From: Ashinkailepas kermadecensis
Taxonomy: Eukaryota; Arthropoda; Thecostraca; Neolepadidae
DNA length: 64,000 nt
Assembly (NCBI GenBank): GCA_034440615.1
Contig: JAOTOM010002293.1
Coordinates: 1 to 64,000 of the forward strand
Direction of reading: 5' to 3'
In this document: one piece after another, positions 44,165 to 55,133 of the stretch
Layout of the letters: every line of letters starts with the position of its first letter
How positions within the stretch are numbered: the stretch's first letter is position 1
Made by a program: the position numbers and the translations under genes
Notes under the pieces: model-generated
Told to the model about the DNA's origin: nothing
The model's input: the letters and a program-made list of their open reading frames with translations, nothing else
Database searches by the model: none

Positions 44165-45120
44165 TCTATGGGGGGGGGGGGGCATGCCCCAAGTTTTGGA
44201 AAGTTTCGAATTTATCCCCTCCAGTTTTAGGAGTTGTCCCCCAGTTTTGTTTTAGGAAGAACTTGGATTATATCCCATTTCCTTACATTTGTAATCAGCT
44301 TTTTTTAGTTTCTCTATTCGTTATTCATGTATGCAGACTGTGTATGTTTATCATACATTCGTATTATATATATATCTGGATTATACCTTATGATACGCTG
44401 GAAGGTCCCCCTCTGGATGGATTCTTGAGGCTGGTGGGACAGCCGGAAATGAAATTGGAGGGACCCTCTTAGCTTCATCGCCCCATGAAGCTCCATTATC
44501 TCTGCTAGAATTGGATGTCCTCTGGAAAGAGAAAGGTGCGTGGTGTTCGGGGACTCTGGGAGATAGATAACCCTAGGAATAAAACAATATATGGAACTCT
44601 GATATTTTGAGAACCCCCCGACATGTGGAGGAGAGACGCTGGAAGATGGAGAGCAGCTGGGAATTTGGAGAAGTTGATTAGTCCTGAGAGCTGAGGGAAC
44701 TCCGATAGTTAGAAGACCGGCTGGGAACAAGAATGGTCCATTGGAGCTGGAGTGGGCCTCCACTGGAGGAGCCCTTGGGAAAGCGGGAAGGTCCCCTCGA
44801 AATTGGAGATGCCTCTTGAAGCTGATGTGACACCTAACCATAGAGCTAGAGGGACCTCATAAAGCTGGTGTGCTTCTTCACTTGGGACGGCCACTTTTCG
44901 CTGCATGGAACGCTTGTTGTTCACTGACTCCTGCAAGCGTTGGAGGACTCCTGGGAGATTGAGTACCGATGCAACCTGAGGGACCCTGGGAGTTGCAGAA
45001 CTTCTGGGGACTTGGATAATTCGAGCGCTTTCTAGGGATAGGAATAGGACCAGTTGGTGACCTATGGGGACCGCTTCTGACGGCGCCGAGGACCACTTCT
45101 AAACCTACGTGGATGACTAT
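44165..45120. repeat. Degenerate ~20-bp minisatellite, second locus
   Basis: After a run of 13 G (44170-44182) and a transitional stretch, units of about 20 bp recur from about 44400 to 45100 (GGAGAACTTCTGGGAATTTGG-like, e.g. GGAGAGCAGCTGGGAATTT, then GGAGAAGTTGATTAGTCCT). Composition and period resemble the reverse complement of the array inside the 7-kb hAT-like element. Element termini were not found here. Confidence 0.5.
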
Positions 45121-46640
45121 CATTTTGATATATTTTAGGAATGGCACATGCCCCTCCGATCCCCAATGCAGAACTATGTCCTAATGCTAATTTGTGCCCA
45201 CCTATAGTTGAAGAGGGAAAATGGAGAGCGGAATCTCCGCTTCACAGCTTTTTTCCTGGGGTAGTGCAAACAAAATGTTGCAATATACTGCTACTTTGTC
45301 AGTATATATACTGCACTCTGTCTTGGGAAACAACGGCTTAAATTCCCAATGATACCTTAATATAGGCCTAGCACCAGCGCAGGTCCTCCTCCCCACACAG
45401 GCCCCCGCTGTGCGTTTGCTGGCCTTCAACGACATGAACGTCCAGCATTGATCCAGGGGCTCAACATCAGCTTGGACGCACTGACACAACAGCTCAGAGC
45501 CACCAACAGCAGCCCAAGCGCTCCAACAGTCATTCGACATTTTGATGCATTAAGGACTAAGTAAAACCATCGGTAAAGACACCTAGGCGCAACGAAGGCT
45601 TTCAAGCTCTTGTGATACCGTGTTGGGTATTAATACATTTTAATTCGGAGAGCAAGTTAGCAGTTTACGGGCAGCAGAAGTTGTTTCAGGGTAAAGCAAA
45701 AATAATTATGTTTAATTTTACAAGCCAATGCAACAGCATTGAGCCACTGCACAACCTAAAGATGGTTAAACATAAAGTAAGGTCATGAAATCCACCGTAC
45801 CGTGGCGGCAGTGGAATGGAACAGTGGAATGGAAGCGGCGCATATTGACGGAACGATTCCTGTTATGGTCAGTGCCATCCCACATGTCTTTTCATGCTAC
45901 ACCGTTTCCATGGTTAGTATTTTTGTTAAGCTTTTTCAAGAACAAGGAGCAGTATTTGTACACCCAATCAGAACTTCCAAACTATAATAATGAACGTTTG
46001 GAACCGATATCCGGCAGCAATTGAAGGCAAATCACAGGCCAATGTAAGTCATTCATGGCACTGGTGTGCCATTGACAGATGTTTCCTTTGTCACTGAACG
46101 TTATTGTTCTTTGTGTGCTGATTTATTGTAAGTTTGACATCGAAATAATTAGTTTCGGGTATGATAGGCCGGTTCAGGTTTTAGTTGTATCATTTGCTAT
46201 GCGCTATGATTATTGTGTAAACGTGTCTATAGTGCACGGCTGTACCACTTAATTTTGTTTTGTCCTAATTGTACCTAAATGCTCGCTGAGTACGATAAAA
46301 GATGGTCTACTAGATGTTACCAATGAGTCTCAGCTGTTGCCACCCGGTCAGCATTTGTACGCACAAGCGAACCTTTGCCCGGATGTACTAGGTAAGTATT
46401 TTTGGTCCATAACAGGCTATTGTAACATTTTTGAATTTTTAATCCAGTGTTTCTCTATAGTTTTGTCTTGAATCTTTGTTAAGCAATCACATTTCAAATC
46501 ACTCAGCTGCTGCTGGAACTGCTGAGATCCGAGGGCAGGCATCACATTTCCGGTCACCCAACTGCTGCTGGGACTGCTCAGAACCCACGGCCAGTCATCG
46601 ATCGCGGCTCTTTGCGCAGTTTTAGACAGTCGGACCCTTG
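45121..46640. other. No gene recognised
   Basis: Mixed sequence. At 45400-45564 a plus-strand frame includes ALIQGLNISLDALTQQLRA and ends in HFDALRTK and a stop. It looks mildly protein-like but matches no family I can name, so it is not called. Confidence 0.35.
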
Positions 46641-46890
46641 CAATGCCAGCACGCACAGCTGGCCGCGTCGGTACCGACGTCGGCCGCCGCCTGGCGTCGG
46701 CGGCGCCGGACTGGGCCGGCCGCCGACAGGTGGCACCACTGCTGTGGCGGCCACCTGTCGGCGCCACAGTTTGCCGGCGGCGACGGCCGCTGTTCTGTCG
46801 CCGACACCGTGTCAGTGTGTCGCCGTCCGACCAACGCACACTCCTGTCCGCGACCTCACACCGGCCGACGAATGGGCGACCAGCGCGGCA
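46641..46890. other. Very GC- and CpG-rich lead-in to the 76-bp array
   Basis: GC-rich sequence (GCCGCC, GGCCG and CGACGG words) with open frames on both strands that continue into the array. No domain recognised. Confidence 0.4.
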
Positions 46891-47505
46891 CTTCTCGGCC
46901 GTGCTCACACCAACGGTCTGTCGAGCAGGCCACCGTTCACGTGGGGTCGCTCAGTGTCGTCCGGCACTTCTCGGCCGTGCTCACACCAACAGTCCGTCGA
47001 GCAGGCCACCGTTCACGTGGGGTCGCTCAGTGTCGTCCGGCACTTCTCGCCGTGCTCACACCAACAGTCCGTCGAGCAGGCCACACCGTTCACGTGGGGT
47101 CGCTCAGTGTCGTCCGGCACTTCTCGGCCGTGCTCACACCAACGGTCCGTCGAGCAGGCCACCGTTCACGTGGGGTCGCTCAGTGTCGTCCGGCACTTCT
47201 CGGCCGTGCTCACACCAACAGTCCGTCGAGCAGGCCACCGTTACGTGGGGTCGCTCAGTGTCGTCAGGCACTTCTCGCCGTGCTCACACCAACAGTCCGT
47301 CGAGCAGGCCACACCGTTCACGTGGGGTCGCTCAGTGTCGTCCGGCACTTCTCGGCCGTGCTCACACCAACGGTCCGTCGAGCAGGCCACCGTTCACGTG
47401 GGGTCGCTCAGTGTCGTCCGGCACTTCTCGCCGTGCTCACACCAACGGTCCGTCGAGCAGGCCACACCGTTCACGTGGGGTCGCTCAGTGGCGTCCGGTG
47501 GCAGG
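46891..47505. repeat. 76-bp minisatellite, about 8 copies, with 74/76/78-bp length variants
   Basis: The unit contains GTGCTCACACCAACGGTCCG, TCGAGCAGGCCACCGTTCAC, GTGGGGTCGCTCAGTGTCGT and CCGGCACTTCTCGGCC. Two indels create length classes: loss of GG in CTCGGCCGTG and gain of CA in CCACACCG. These indels recur in several units and shift the reading frame. Three plus-strand frames stay open. Confidence 0.95.
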
Positions 47506-47514
47506 CTGCACTCA

Positions 47515-47672
47515 GACAGGCATCTACGTGTATGGCACACACGTGGCCGGCCCGTCAGGTATCCACGTGTATGGCACACACGTGGCCGGCCCGCCAGGTA
47601 TTTACGTGTATGACACACACGTGGCCGGCCAACTGGCATCCACGTGTATGGCACACACGTGCCCGGTGATCG
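47515..47672. repeat. 39-bp minisatellite, about 4 copies
   Basis: The unit is GGCATCCACGTGTATGGCAC plus ACACGTGGCCGGCCCGTCA. It directly follows the 76-bp array. The CACGTG palindrome (E-box) appears in most units. Confidence 0.9.
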
Positions 47673-48000
47673 GTACACGAGTCACACACCGGCTGGCATC
47701 AGGCTGGCAAGCGTTGCGGCTCATATAACCTCAAATGTGCATTCAAGCTGGAATGTTCCGTATCAAAAGGTTATGCAAACATAGGTCGGAGGTTTCCTTT
47801 TCGTTTTCCCCATTCATCGCTAGCGATTTTTATATTACTCTGACACGGACAGACATCATAATGATTCTGACAGAAACAGTCAGACGATAAGGACATACTA
47901 TGCCGTCTGCCATTGGTAGTCTACCACACAATCAATCGCGCGGCCATGATGAATACAAACCTGACCGCATAGCCTTACTGTAAGCCCACACTTGACAACC
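47673..48000. other. No feature recognised
   Basis: Unique-looking sequence between the arrays and the SINE cluster. Confidence 0.4.
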
Positions 48001-48200
48001 GTTAGTTCCTTTACGACGCATTCACCTGTAAGTCATATAGCGTTGCCAACCTCTCATGCCGATTGTGGAATTCTGAGCGCGAATGATTTAAGACGGGTCG
48101 AAGCGCCCTAAAATCAAAATAAGAAGCAAACAAACAACGGTTGTGGGATTCGAACCCACGAACTTACGATCAAGAGTTCAACGTCATACCGATATAGAGC
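48001..48200 (-). mobile_element. tRNA-Lys-headed SINE, split by a LINE-tail insertion
   Basis: On the minus strand the head (48200 to 48138) has CTT at the anticodon position (ACTCTTGATC) and a clean B box (GGTTCGAATCC). The body (48067 to 48001) is CAATCGGCATGAGAGG then TTGGCAACGCTATATGA, and the tail is AATGCGTCGTAAAGGA. These match the SINE at 39129. The two parts are separated by about 70 bp of plus-strand LINE tail. The A box is degraded. Confidence 0.75.
48069..48140 (+). mobile_element. LINE 3'-tail insertion inside a SINE
   Basis: GAGCGCGAATGATT, then GGGTCGAAGCGCCCTAAAA reproduces the 3' hairpin region of the LINE at 31861-31900. TTGTGG occurs on both sides (48063-48068 and 48141-48146), compatible with a short target duplication. 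It is an extremely 5'-truncated copy, inserted opposite to the SINE's orientation. Confidence 0.6.
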
Positions 48201-48334
48201 GTGGCGGGCACCTCTGAAGCTGCGCCTGAAGTTGGGGGATGTCAGCCACCGGTGGCGTTTATTGGCCTGGCGGGCACCTCTGAAACTGCGCCTGGCGTTC
48301 GGGTATGTTAACCACCGGCGGTGTTTATTGGCTC
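48200..48334. repeat. 67-bp tandem duplication, 2 copies
   Basis: TGGCGGGCACCTCTGAAGCT, GCGCCTG, GGATGTCAGCCACCGG and GGCGTTTATTGGCC repeats once at about 80-85% identity. It lies between two minus-strand SINEs. Confidence 0.9.
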
Positions 48335-48480
48335 GACGACTCGTCGATTGCCAGATCACATAGCGTCGCCGATCACTCACGCCGATTGGTCGCGAGCGGA
48401 GAGTAGCGACATGTGGGGCTCGAACCCACAACCTTCCTCTTGGGAGACGGATACCTTCCCCCTAGACTACTCGCGCCCCG
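48325..48480 (-). mobile_element. tRNA-Gly-headed SINE
   Basis: Minus strand: the head has an A-box-like TAGTCTAGGGGG, CCC at the anticodon position (CTCCCAA) and a B box GGTTCGAGCCC. The body is CCAATCGGCGTGAGTGA then TCGGCGACGCTATG. The tail (CGACGAGTCGTCGAGCCAAT) resembles that of the SINE at 52760, not that of the Lys-headed copies. Confidence 0.75.
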
Positions 48481-49191
48481 TCAGCCGCCGGAGCACACAG
48501 TCCAGTTGTAGGTGGGACCGTGTCAACTTTATCAAGCATGTGGCGGTTTCGTGAGGGTCAGTCGAGTGCGTTGGTTGCAGTGATAGGATACAATTGTCAC
48601 GTCTAACGATGCTACGTGGATATAGGTGGAGACGAACTGCTGGATGAGATGGAATAAATTAGTCTGGAGAGAAGCTACCCGTTACTCAAGTTGGTTTGAT
48701 CCATGTCACAGCCCGCCCAAACCCGCCTGAGCCATGCCTCGCATACTTCTTGCTATTTGCTTCCCACGATCCGTGCGGTTACCTTTTATATCGTAGGCTT
48801 ATTCTTTGCAGAGGCCTCACACGTGACCTTGCAAATATCGAACGTGACATCGAAAACGGGCCCGCAGGACGTGGACCGACAGCTGGTGCCGTCAAAGTGG
48901 TACCGTCACCGAACATTAGCTGATAATGCGTGACTGTCGACAACGTAAAACTCGCAATCATGCATGATTGATTGCTTCGCGCCATGCCAGCATTGACCTC
49001 CATTAACCTCCATTGACCTCCATTCGCTCGGTAGCGGTTAAGCGCCATCACGGCCAAACAGCAACACCGGCCGTCGTCGCTGATCGGCTGGCTGGACGGC
49101 AGCCGGTGAAGCGCGACGGGGCCGTCCGTCCGTCCGTCCGTCCGTCCGTCCAGCTGACCCGGCGCAGCAGCGGAGGCGGACGGTGTCGCCG
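48481..49191. other. No gene recognised; GTCC microsatellite at about 49123-49150
   Basis: Contains a short CCATT-GACCT repeat (48985-49025) and a tetranucleotide GTCC run (about seven copies) just before the next array. Otherwise nothing is recognised. Confidence 0.45.
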
Positions 49192-51142
49192 GGGAGTTGG
49201 CCGCCCTCTGTGGCCGCCAGTCGCCGCCGCTCCGCCGGGACTCGGCCGCCTCTCTCACGGCAGTTGTTGGCCGCCCTCTGTGGCCGCCAGTCGGCGCCGC
49301 TCCGCCGGGACTCGGCCGCCTCTCTCTCGGCAGTTGTTCGCCGCCCTCTGTGGCCGCCAGTCGCCGCCGCTCCGCCGGGACTCGGCCGCCTCTCTCACGG
49401 CAGTTGTTGGCCGCCCTCTGTGGCCGCCAGTCGGCGCCGCGCCGCCGGGACTCGGCCGCCTCTCTCTCGGCAGTTGTTGGCCGCCCTCTGTGGCCGCCAG
49501 TCGCCGCCGCTCCGCCGGGACTCGGCCGCCTCTCTCACGGCAGTTGTTGGCCGCCCTCTGTGGCCGCCAGTCAGCGCCGCTCCGCCGGGACTCGGCCGCC
49601 TCTCTCTCGGCAGTTGTTGGCCGCCCTCTGTGGCCGCCAGTCGCCGCCGCTCCGCCGGGACTCGGCCGCCTCTCTCTCGGCAGTTGTTGGCCGCCCTCTG
49701 TGGCCGCCAGTCGGCGCCGCTCCGCCGGGACTCGGCCGCCCTCTCTCGGCAGTTGTTGGCCGCCCTCTGTGGCCGCCAGTCGCCGCCGCTCCGCCGGGAC
49801 TCGGCCGCCTCTCTCTCGGCAGTTGTTGGCCGCCCTCTGTGGTGCCAGTCGCTGCCGCTCCGACGGGACTCGGCCGCCTCTCTCGGCAGTTGTTGGCCGT
49901 CCTCTGTGGCCGCCAGTCGCCGCCGCTCCGCCGGGACTCGGCCGCCTCTCTCGGCAGTTGTTGGCCGCCCTCTGTGGCCGCCAGTCGCCGCCGCTCCGCC
50001 GGGACTCGGCCGCCTCTCTCTCGGCAGTTGTTGGCCGCCCTCTGTGGCCGCCAGTCGCCGCCGCTCCGCCGGGACTCGGCCGCCTCTCTCTCGGCAGTTG
50101 TTGGCCGCCCTCTGTGGTCGCCAGTCGCTGCCGCTCCGACGGGACTCGGCCGCCTCTCTCTCGGCAGTTGTTGGCCGTCCTCTGTGGCCGCCAGTCGCCG
50201 CCGCTCCGCCGGGACTCGGCCGCCTCTCTCTCGGCAGTTGTTGGCCGCCCTCTGTGGCCGCCAGTCGCCGCCGCTCCGCCGGGACTCGGCCGCCTCTCTC
50301 ACGGCAGTTGTTGGCCGTCCTCTGTGGCCGCCAGTCGCCGCCGCTCCGCCGGGACTCGGCCGCCTCTCTCGGCAGTTGTTGGCCGCCCTCTGTGGCCGCC
50401 AGTCGCCGCCGCTCCGCCGGGACTCGGCCGCCTGTCTCTCGGCAGTTATTGGCCGCCCTCTGTGGCCGCCAGTCGCCGCCGCTCCGCCGGGACTCGGCCG
50501 CCTCTCTCGGCAGTTGTTGGCCGCCCTCTGTGGCCGCCAGTCGCCGCCGCTCCGCCGGGACTCGGCCGCCTCTCACGGCAGTTGTTGGCCGTCCTCTGTG
50601 GCCGCCAGTCGCCGCCGCTCCGCCGGGACTCGGCCGCCTCTCTCGGCAGTTGTTGGCCGCCCTCTGTGGCCGCCAGTCGCCGCCGCTCCGCCGGGACTCG
50701 GCCGCCTGTCTCTCGGCAGTTGTTGGCCGCCCTCTGTGGCCGCCAGTCGCCGCCGCTCCGCCGGGACTCGGCCGCCTCTCTCGGCAGTTATTGGCCGCCC
50801 TCTGTGGCCGCCAGTCGCCGCCGCTCCGCCGGGACTCGGCCGCCTCTCTCACGGCAGTTGTTGGCCGTCCTCTGTGGCCGCCAGTCGCCGCCGCTCCGCC
50901 GGGACTCGGCCGCCTCTCTCTCGGCAGTTGTTGGCCGCCCTCTGTGGCCGCCAGTCGCCGCCGCTCCGCCGGGACTCGGCCGCCTGTCTCTCGGCAGTTA
51001 TTGGCCGCCCTCTGTGGCCGCCAGTCGCCGCCGCTCCGCCGGGACTCGGCCGCCTCTCTCTCGGCAGTTGTTGGCCGCCCTCTGTGGCCGCCAGTCGCCG
51101 CCGCTCCGCCGAGACTCGGCCGCGCTCTCTCACGGCAGTTGA
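49192..51142. repeat. GC-rich 66-70-bp minisatellite, about 29 copies
   Basis: The unit contains GGCCGCCCTCTGTGGCCGCC, AGTCGCCGCCGCTCCGCCGG, GACTCGGCCGCCTCTCTCTC and GGCAGTTGTT. Length differences come mainly from the CTCTCTC stretch and from ACGG or TCGG before CAGTT. Copies are otherwise very similar, so homogenisation is recent. Frames of 649-755 codons on the plus strand and 673 on the minus strand are open throughout because the unit has no stops in any of these frames. Their residue patterns (SAVVGRPLWPPVAAAPPGLG and EAAESRRSGGDWRPQRAANN) only mirror the DNA repeat. Confidence 0.97.
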
Positions 51143-51149
51143 TTAGCGT

Positions 51150-51250
51150 TATTGACCGCGCCCGAGCAGCCCGGACACACGGAGCCTGCGCCGCCCGAGC
51201 CGCCCGGACACACGGAGCCTGCGCCGCCCGACGCCGCAGAGCGGGACGTC
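51150..51250. repeat. ~36-bp GC-rich tandem repeat, 2 copies
   Basis: CCCGGACACACGGAGCCTGC plus GCCGCCCGAG is repeated once directly after the 68-bp array (about 51170-51235). Confidence 0.85.
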
Positions 51251-52746
51251 GTCTAATTGAGCGCAGTCGCCTCCCGGCATTCAGCGTAGGCCGCCTGCAA
51301 ACGGCCGCTCGGCATTCGGAGACCAGAGGGCGCCGAGTGTGCCGATGGAGAAGAGGAACGATGTTCTTTGTTGGCGACATGGCCTCATTATCTCCGATAA
51401 GCAGATTTTGTCGCATACATCGGCGAAAGCGGATACCCTGGATATTTTAGCATCCTATTTTAGTGACAGAATCACGTCGGTGAAACGCATACTGTGCTTT
51501 CTTACATATGCCGTACTTTTACTTGCAGAGTACTCGTGTCGTCGCCAGTGTAAATACGATACCCACATCTTGCAGGCTTACGATACACACATGTAAACTG
51601 TATTCGAGGCTTTCCACGAACTGATTGCATGGCCAGCTATGGTTAGGGCGATAATAGGTTACACTGCTACACTGCTACAGCTACACCCTCTGATGTTGTA
51701 AGGTGAAGATGTGTAACAATGTTTGGTAAACATTGTTTGCAAAATGATTTTTAAAAAAATAGGACGAAGTAAGACTCACTATAGTTTAACATTTTCTACG
51801 ATTTTTGGTTACTCTCTGTTGCTTTCAAAGTACGTGATGTACGAACTGTGGATAAATTATTGTATGATAAACTCTCTGCAAAAGAACAGTAAGCTAGAAG
51901 GTCTTATTGTACGGGGTCTTGAACACATCCAAGAAGATTGAACAAATATACCCGTAACTGGACAAAGGACCAGAAATGTACCGGTTTTTTTCCTTCAAGT
52001 TCTGATGTAAGATAATTTTATATGTATCTTCTACCTTCAAACATTCATCAGCATTAACGATTTAATCACTTACAACCTTGTTATGTCAATTGCCTAGGTT
52101 CTACAAACTCAGAAAGTGTTTTTCGTCTGTTTCGACATCAAAAACGTCAGGTGTTTCGCAACTCCAGCACCTTGGAATAAGCAACAGCAGGAATAATCAA
52201 TTCTGCTGTCTAAGCATTCCTCGTCACATGCTACTTGTGTAGCGGTGTGCTTTGAACACCCTTCATATGTACACAAACTGTACTACACATCATACCTTCT
52301 CCACATCCCGCATCCTTGCACTGCGCGGAGAAACATCTTTACCCTATCTCATAAATCGTCATACTTACCTGCACATATCTGCACTTTGGTTTATGTGGCC
52401 ATGCAACCCCTCCCTCTGTTCCATCATTTGACAGGTTGTCATGGGACCGCTCCCCAGCCGCTCCGCGTCATTGTATTTCCTGGGGAGAAAAGGGTGGGAA
52501 CGCTTAGTCATCACTCCAAATGCCCCCTATTAATATAAAACCGTCTCTTCAGGGGTGGCACTTCAAAAAGGGAGCGCCAAATGGTGTCAGTCTTCCAGTC
52601 AACCCCCATGGGTCTCATAATGGACCTCAGCAACATTGAGAGGGAGGGGAAAAGTGCCCCCGAATGCATGGGAATCCCCACTCCTGTGTCTCCACTAACT
52701 ATCCCAAGATTCCCCTGGCTAAACCACTGGTCGTGTGCCATTTTTC
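51251..52746. other. No feature recognised
   Basis: About 1.5 kb, AT-rich from 51400. No domain, RNA gene or repeat recognised. Confidence 0.4.
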
Positions 52747-52934
52747 ACCTGCCAAGGCGGGGGGACGAGTGGTCTAGGGGTAAGATGCTCGTCTCACAAT
52801 CGAAAGGTTGTGGGTTCGAGTCTCACCTGTCGCTACTCTTCGCCCGCGACCAATCGGCGTGAGAGATTGGCGACGCTACATGACTCAACGGTCGACGTGT
52901 CGTAAAACCAATAACCAACCAACCTGCCAAGGCG
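52747..52934 (+). mobile_element. tRNA-headed SINE with perfect 13-bp target duplication
   Basis: ACCTGCCAAGGCG at 52747-52759 is repeated exactly at 52922-52934. The insert (52760-52921) starts with a tRNA-like head: A box TGGTCTAGGGG, CAC at the anticodon position (CTCACAA) and B box GGTTCGAGTC. It continues with CCAATCGGCGTGAGAGA then TTGGCGACGCTACA and the tail CGACGTGTCGTAAAACCAAT, ending in an A/C-rich stretch. The exact duplication indicates the youngest SINE of the window. Confidence 0.9.
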
Positions 52935-55133
52935 AGCTCTGCAAGAACTTTTCCCTTTTCAGCTATTATCCGAAGTTTCCACTTTGGCCGGTCATGCCTT
53001 CGGCATTTCACTTATCTTCATAGCTGTCGAATAAACATCAGCCGACTGAACGAAGTATTCTGTATTGGCACCGAACACACATGTCCGACCAAATTATCCC
53101 GGAGGAGAAAACACAATTTGGGTATGCGCGCCATCTATTGCTTGGGTAGCACACGTTAGTTTATCTCCTTTGTCGCCAAGCTGATTTCGGTGTCGCGGAG
53201 CTCCATGGTATGTGAGTGTAGCGTGATCGAAGCTCACAATACAGTCTGCAGCAGGGTGGGAATTAAGGCACTTCTTAAGAGATTGTATCTCTGAAAACAT
53301 TTTTGCACTCCGGGTTCATACTGGATAGGATGGGCTTTACATGTACTCCGACACAAATGTGGGAACAAAGATATCAATAAAAACAAACACAGAATGACAC
53401 CCAAAAAAAAACGGACCGGAATTGCCGACAACAACGCGCCAACAGCAACTTGCAGGATGATGCGCATGCGCACTTAGAACACTGTTCTCCGGCTCTGGAG
53501 CCTCGTCTCGGAATACTTGCGTTCCTCCCACCCTATAGTGGGAAACTTTGACAGTTTTAAGAGACGTTCTCCGGAGTCCCGGAGGCCACCGATCAGAATT
53601 GGCTGCGTTAGCGTTTTCTGTTCTGAAATCTGTCCGTGAACCAATCAATGCAAGGTATTTCGTATATGACGTCATAACCATTAGCAACTTTTAACACATG
53701 GTTAACAGTGTCCACACAAGTTAACAGTAAACACAAGACCTTGACTGATCCTTTGCTTTGATCACATCCAACTGTGGCGTGTGCGGTAGGGGAGTTGTGT
53801 TCGTATTACGTGGGAAATTGGCTGCGTAGGTAGGTATGCGCTCTGAGCTGAGGGTGAAGTGTGAAGTATTTTTGTTTGTTTTTCATATGGCTAGCCTTGT
53901 ACTGAGACCAACAGTAAAAGGAAAACGCATTTCTCCTGTGAGTTATAAGAAACGAAACAGTGCTGATTATTACGGGTCACTGCCGGGCGGTGCCATCCAT
54001 TGTTCACTTCTTTGTTTGTATGTTTTGGCATTTGATTTGACCCAAAATGAGAATGATATTACTTATGCATATTATGTAGGTACTGATTTAGGTTTTTTCC
54101 GGTAGGTTACTGGTAAACAGATTCCATGCATAAAAAAATAATGTCCATGAAAATGTACTCCGGAAGAAATCGGTATGCACTCCGTCTCCCAACCCGGAAA
54201 GTAAGTTTCCCACTCTGGTCTGCAGTGACACAGTAGTTCCGCTGCTGTGCGTGACACTCACGCTTCCATTGGGAGGAGAGAATCGAATAAACCTCACTTG
54301 ACATGGCAGGGTTTCTAAGACTCCCAATGACCAGGAGATGCAGTCCCACGTTCTGCAGCCTGACAAGACTGCTGGATCTTTGTAAACAGAGGTGATAAAA
54401 TGGATGTTACACATAGGATGGAACCGGGCCGAAATTGATTGATTGATTGATCAATTTATACGTAACTGCTTTGCAGATTCATCACTCATTGTGGAGTTTA
54501 CGTACTCTATAAATACGAGGCGTTGCCATGGTGGACGACCATCCTACCAAACCGACGTTATCGGTATATGGTAACATTGCTTTTGCTGGTCAACGCACTT
54601 CACGTTGAAACAATCCGCTTCAGTTCTGACGTCTTTTTCCTGCTTTGCAATTAGACAAAGCTGGCGCAACTAGCTGTGCTTTCCAGACTAGACAATCTTA
54701 ATTAAGCAACTCGTGGATTCAGGGAATGACGGTCAGCGCCAAGTACATCCCAGATGCCATCCTGATCGCCACTCTATTCTTGGCCTGTATGCAGAACAAC
54801 GTCCAATTATCAGTCATTACACAAGCACGCGCCACGCGTAAGCACCGATCGCCCTCATGGTGGACGCAAATCTGGCTCTGGGGCCAATCAGCACAATCGG
54901 CCTACTGCAATCAGAAGCTCTGATTGGCGATAAATAGGCGGAGCGGAGACAAACAACACAGACCAATCCACTACTTCCGTACACAGCAGGTTGGTAATAA
55001 GCCCCACGGCGAACACGGAAACTATAACTAGGGTAATTTCAGGCAACGTACTTCGGTCAAATTGCAGTGGTGCCGACCAGACGGAACACGTACATGGCCA
55101 CTTAGAGTGTGGATTACGTCATAATTTAGGCAG
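52935..55133. other. No gene recognised
   Basis: Mixed sequence. An ATTG run lies near 54437-54451. At 54890-54945 two CCAAT boxes in opposite orientation precede ATAAATAG, a weak promoter-like arrangement with no gene after it. Confidence 0.35.

Noticed and set aside
45400..45564. C-terminus of a DNA transposase (frame ending HFDALRTK)
   Set aside because: Looks protein-like but too short to assign to any family, and the upstream frame is closed.
46612..47728. Three overlapping plus-strand frames of about 330-360 codons
   Set aside because: Translations of the 76-bp array. The shared 2-bp indels would shift any real frame repeatedly.
49013..51450. Plus-strand frames of 649-755 codons and a minus-strand frame of 673 codons
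   Set aside because: All are periodic with the 68-bp DNA unit, overlap one another on both strands, and have no domain or flank typical of a gene.
52760..52832. Functional tRNA gene (CAC at the anticodon position)
   Set aside because: Good A and B boxes, but flanked by a SINE body and a 13-bp target duplication; it is a SINE head.
54726..54923. Short secreted protein (hydrophobic start at the ATG)
   Set aside because: 65 codons, no family recognised and no supporting signals beyond a hydrophobic stretch.
54890..54960. Promoter (two CCAAT boxes and ATAAATAG)
   Set aside because: The motifs are individually common and no plausible gene or exon follows.
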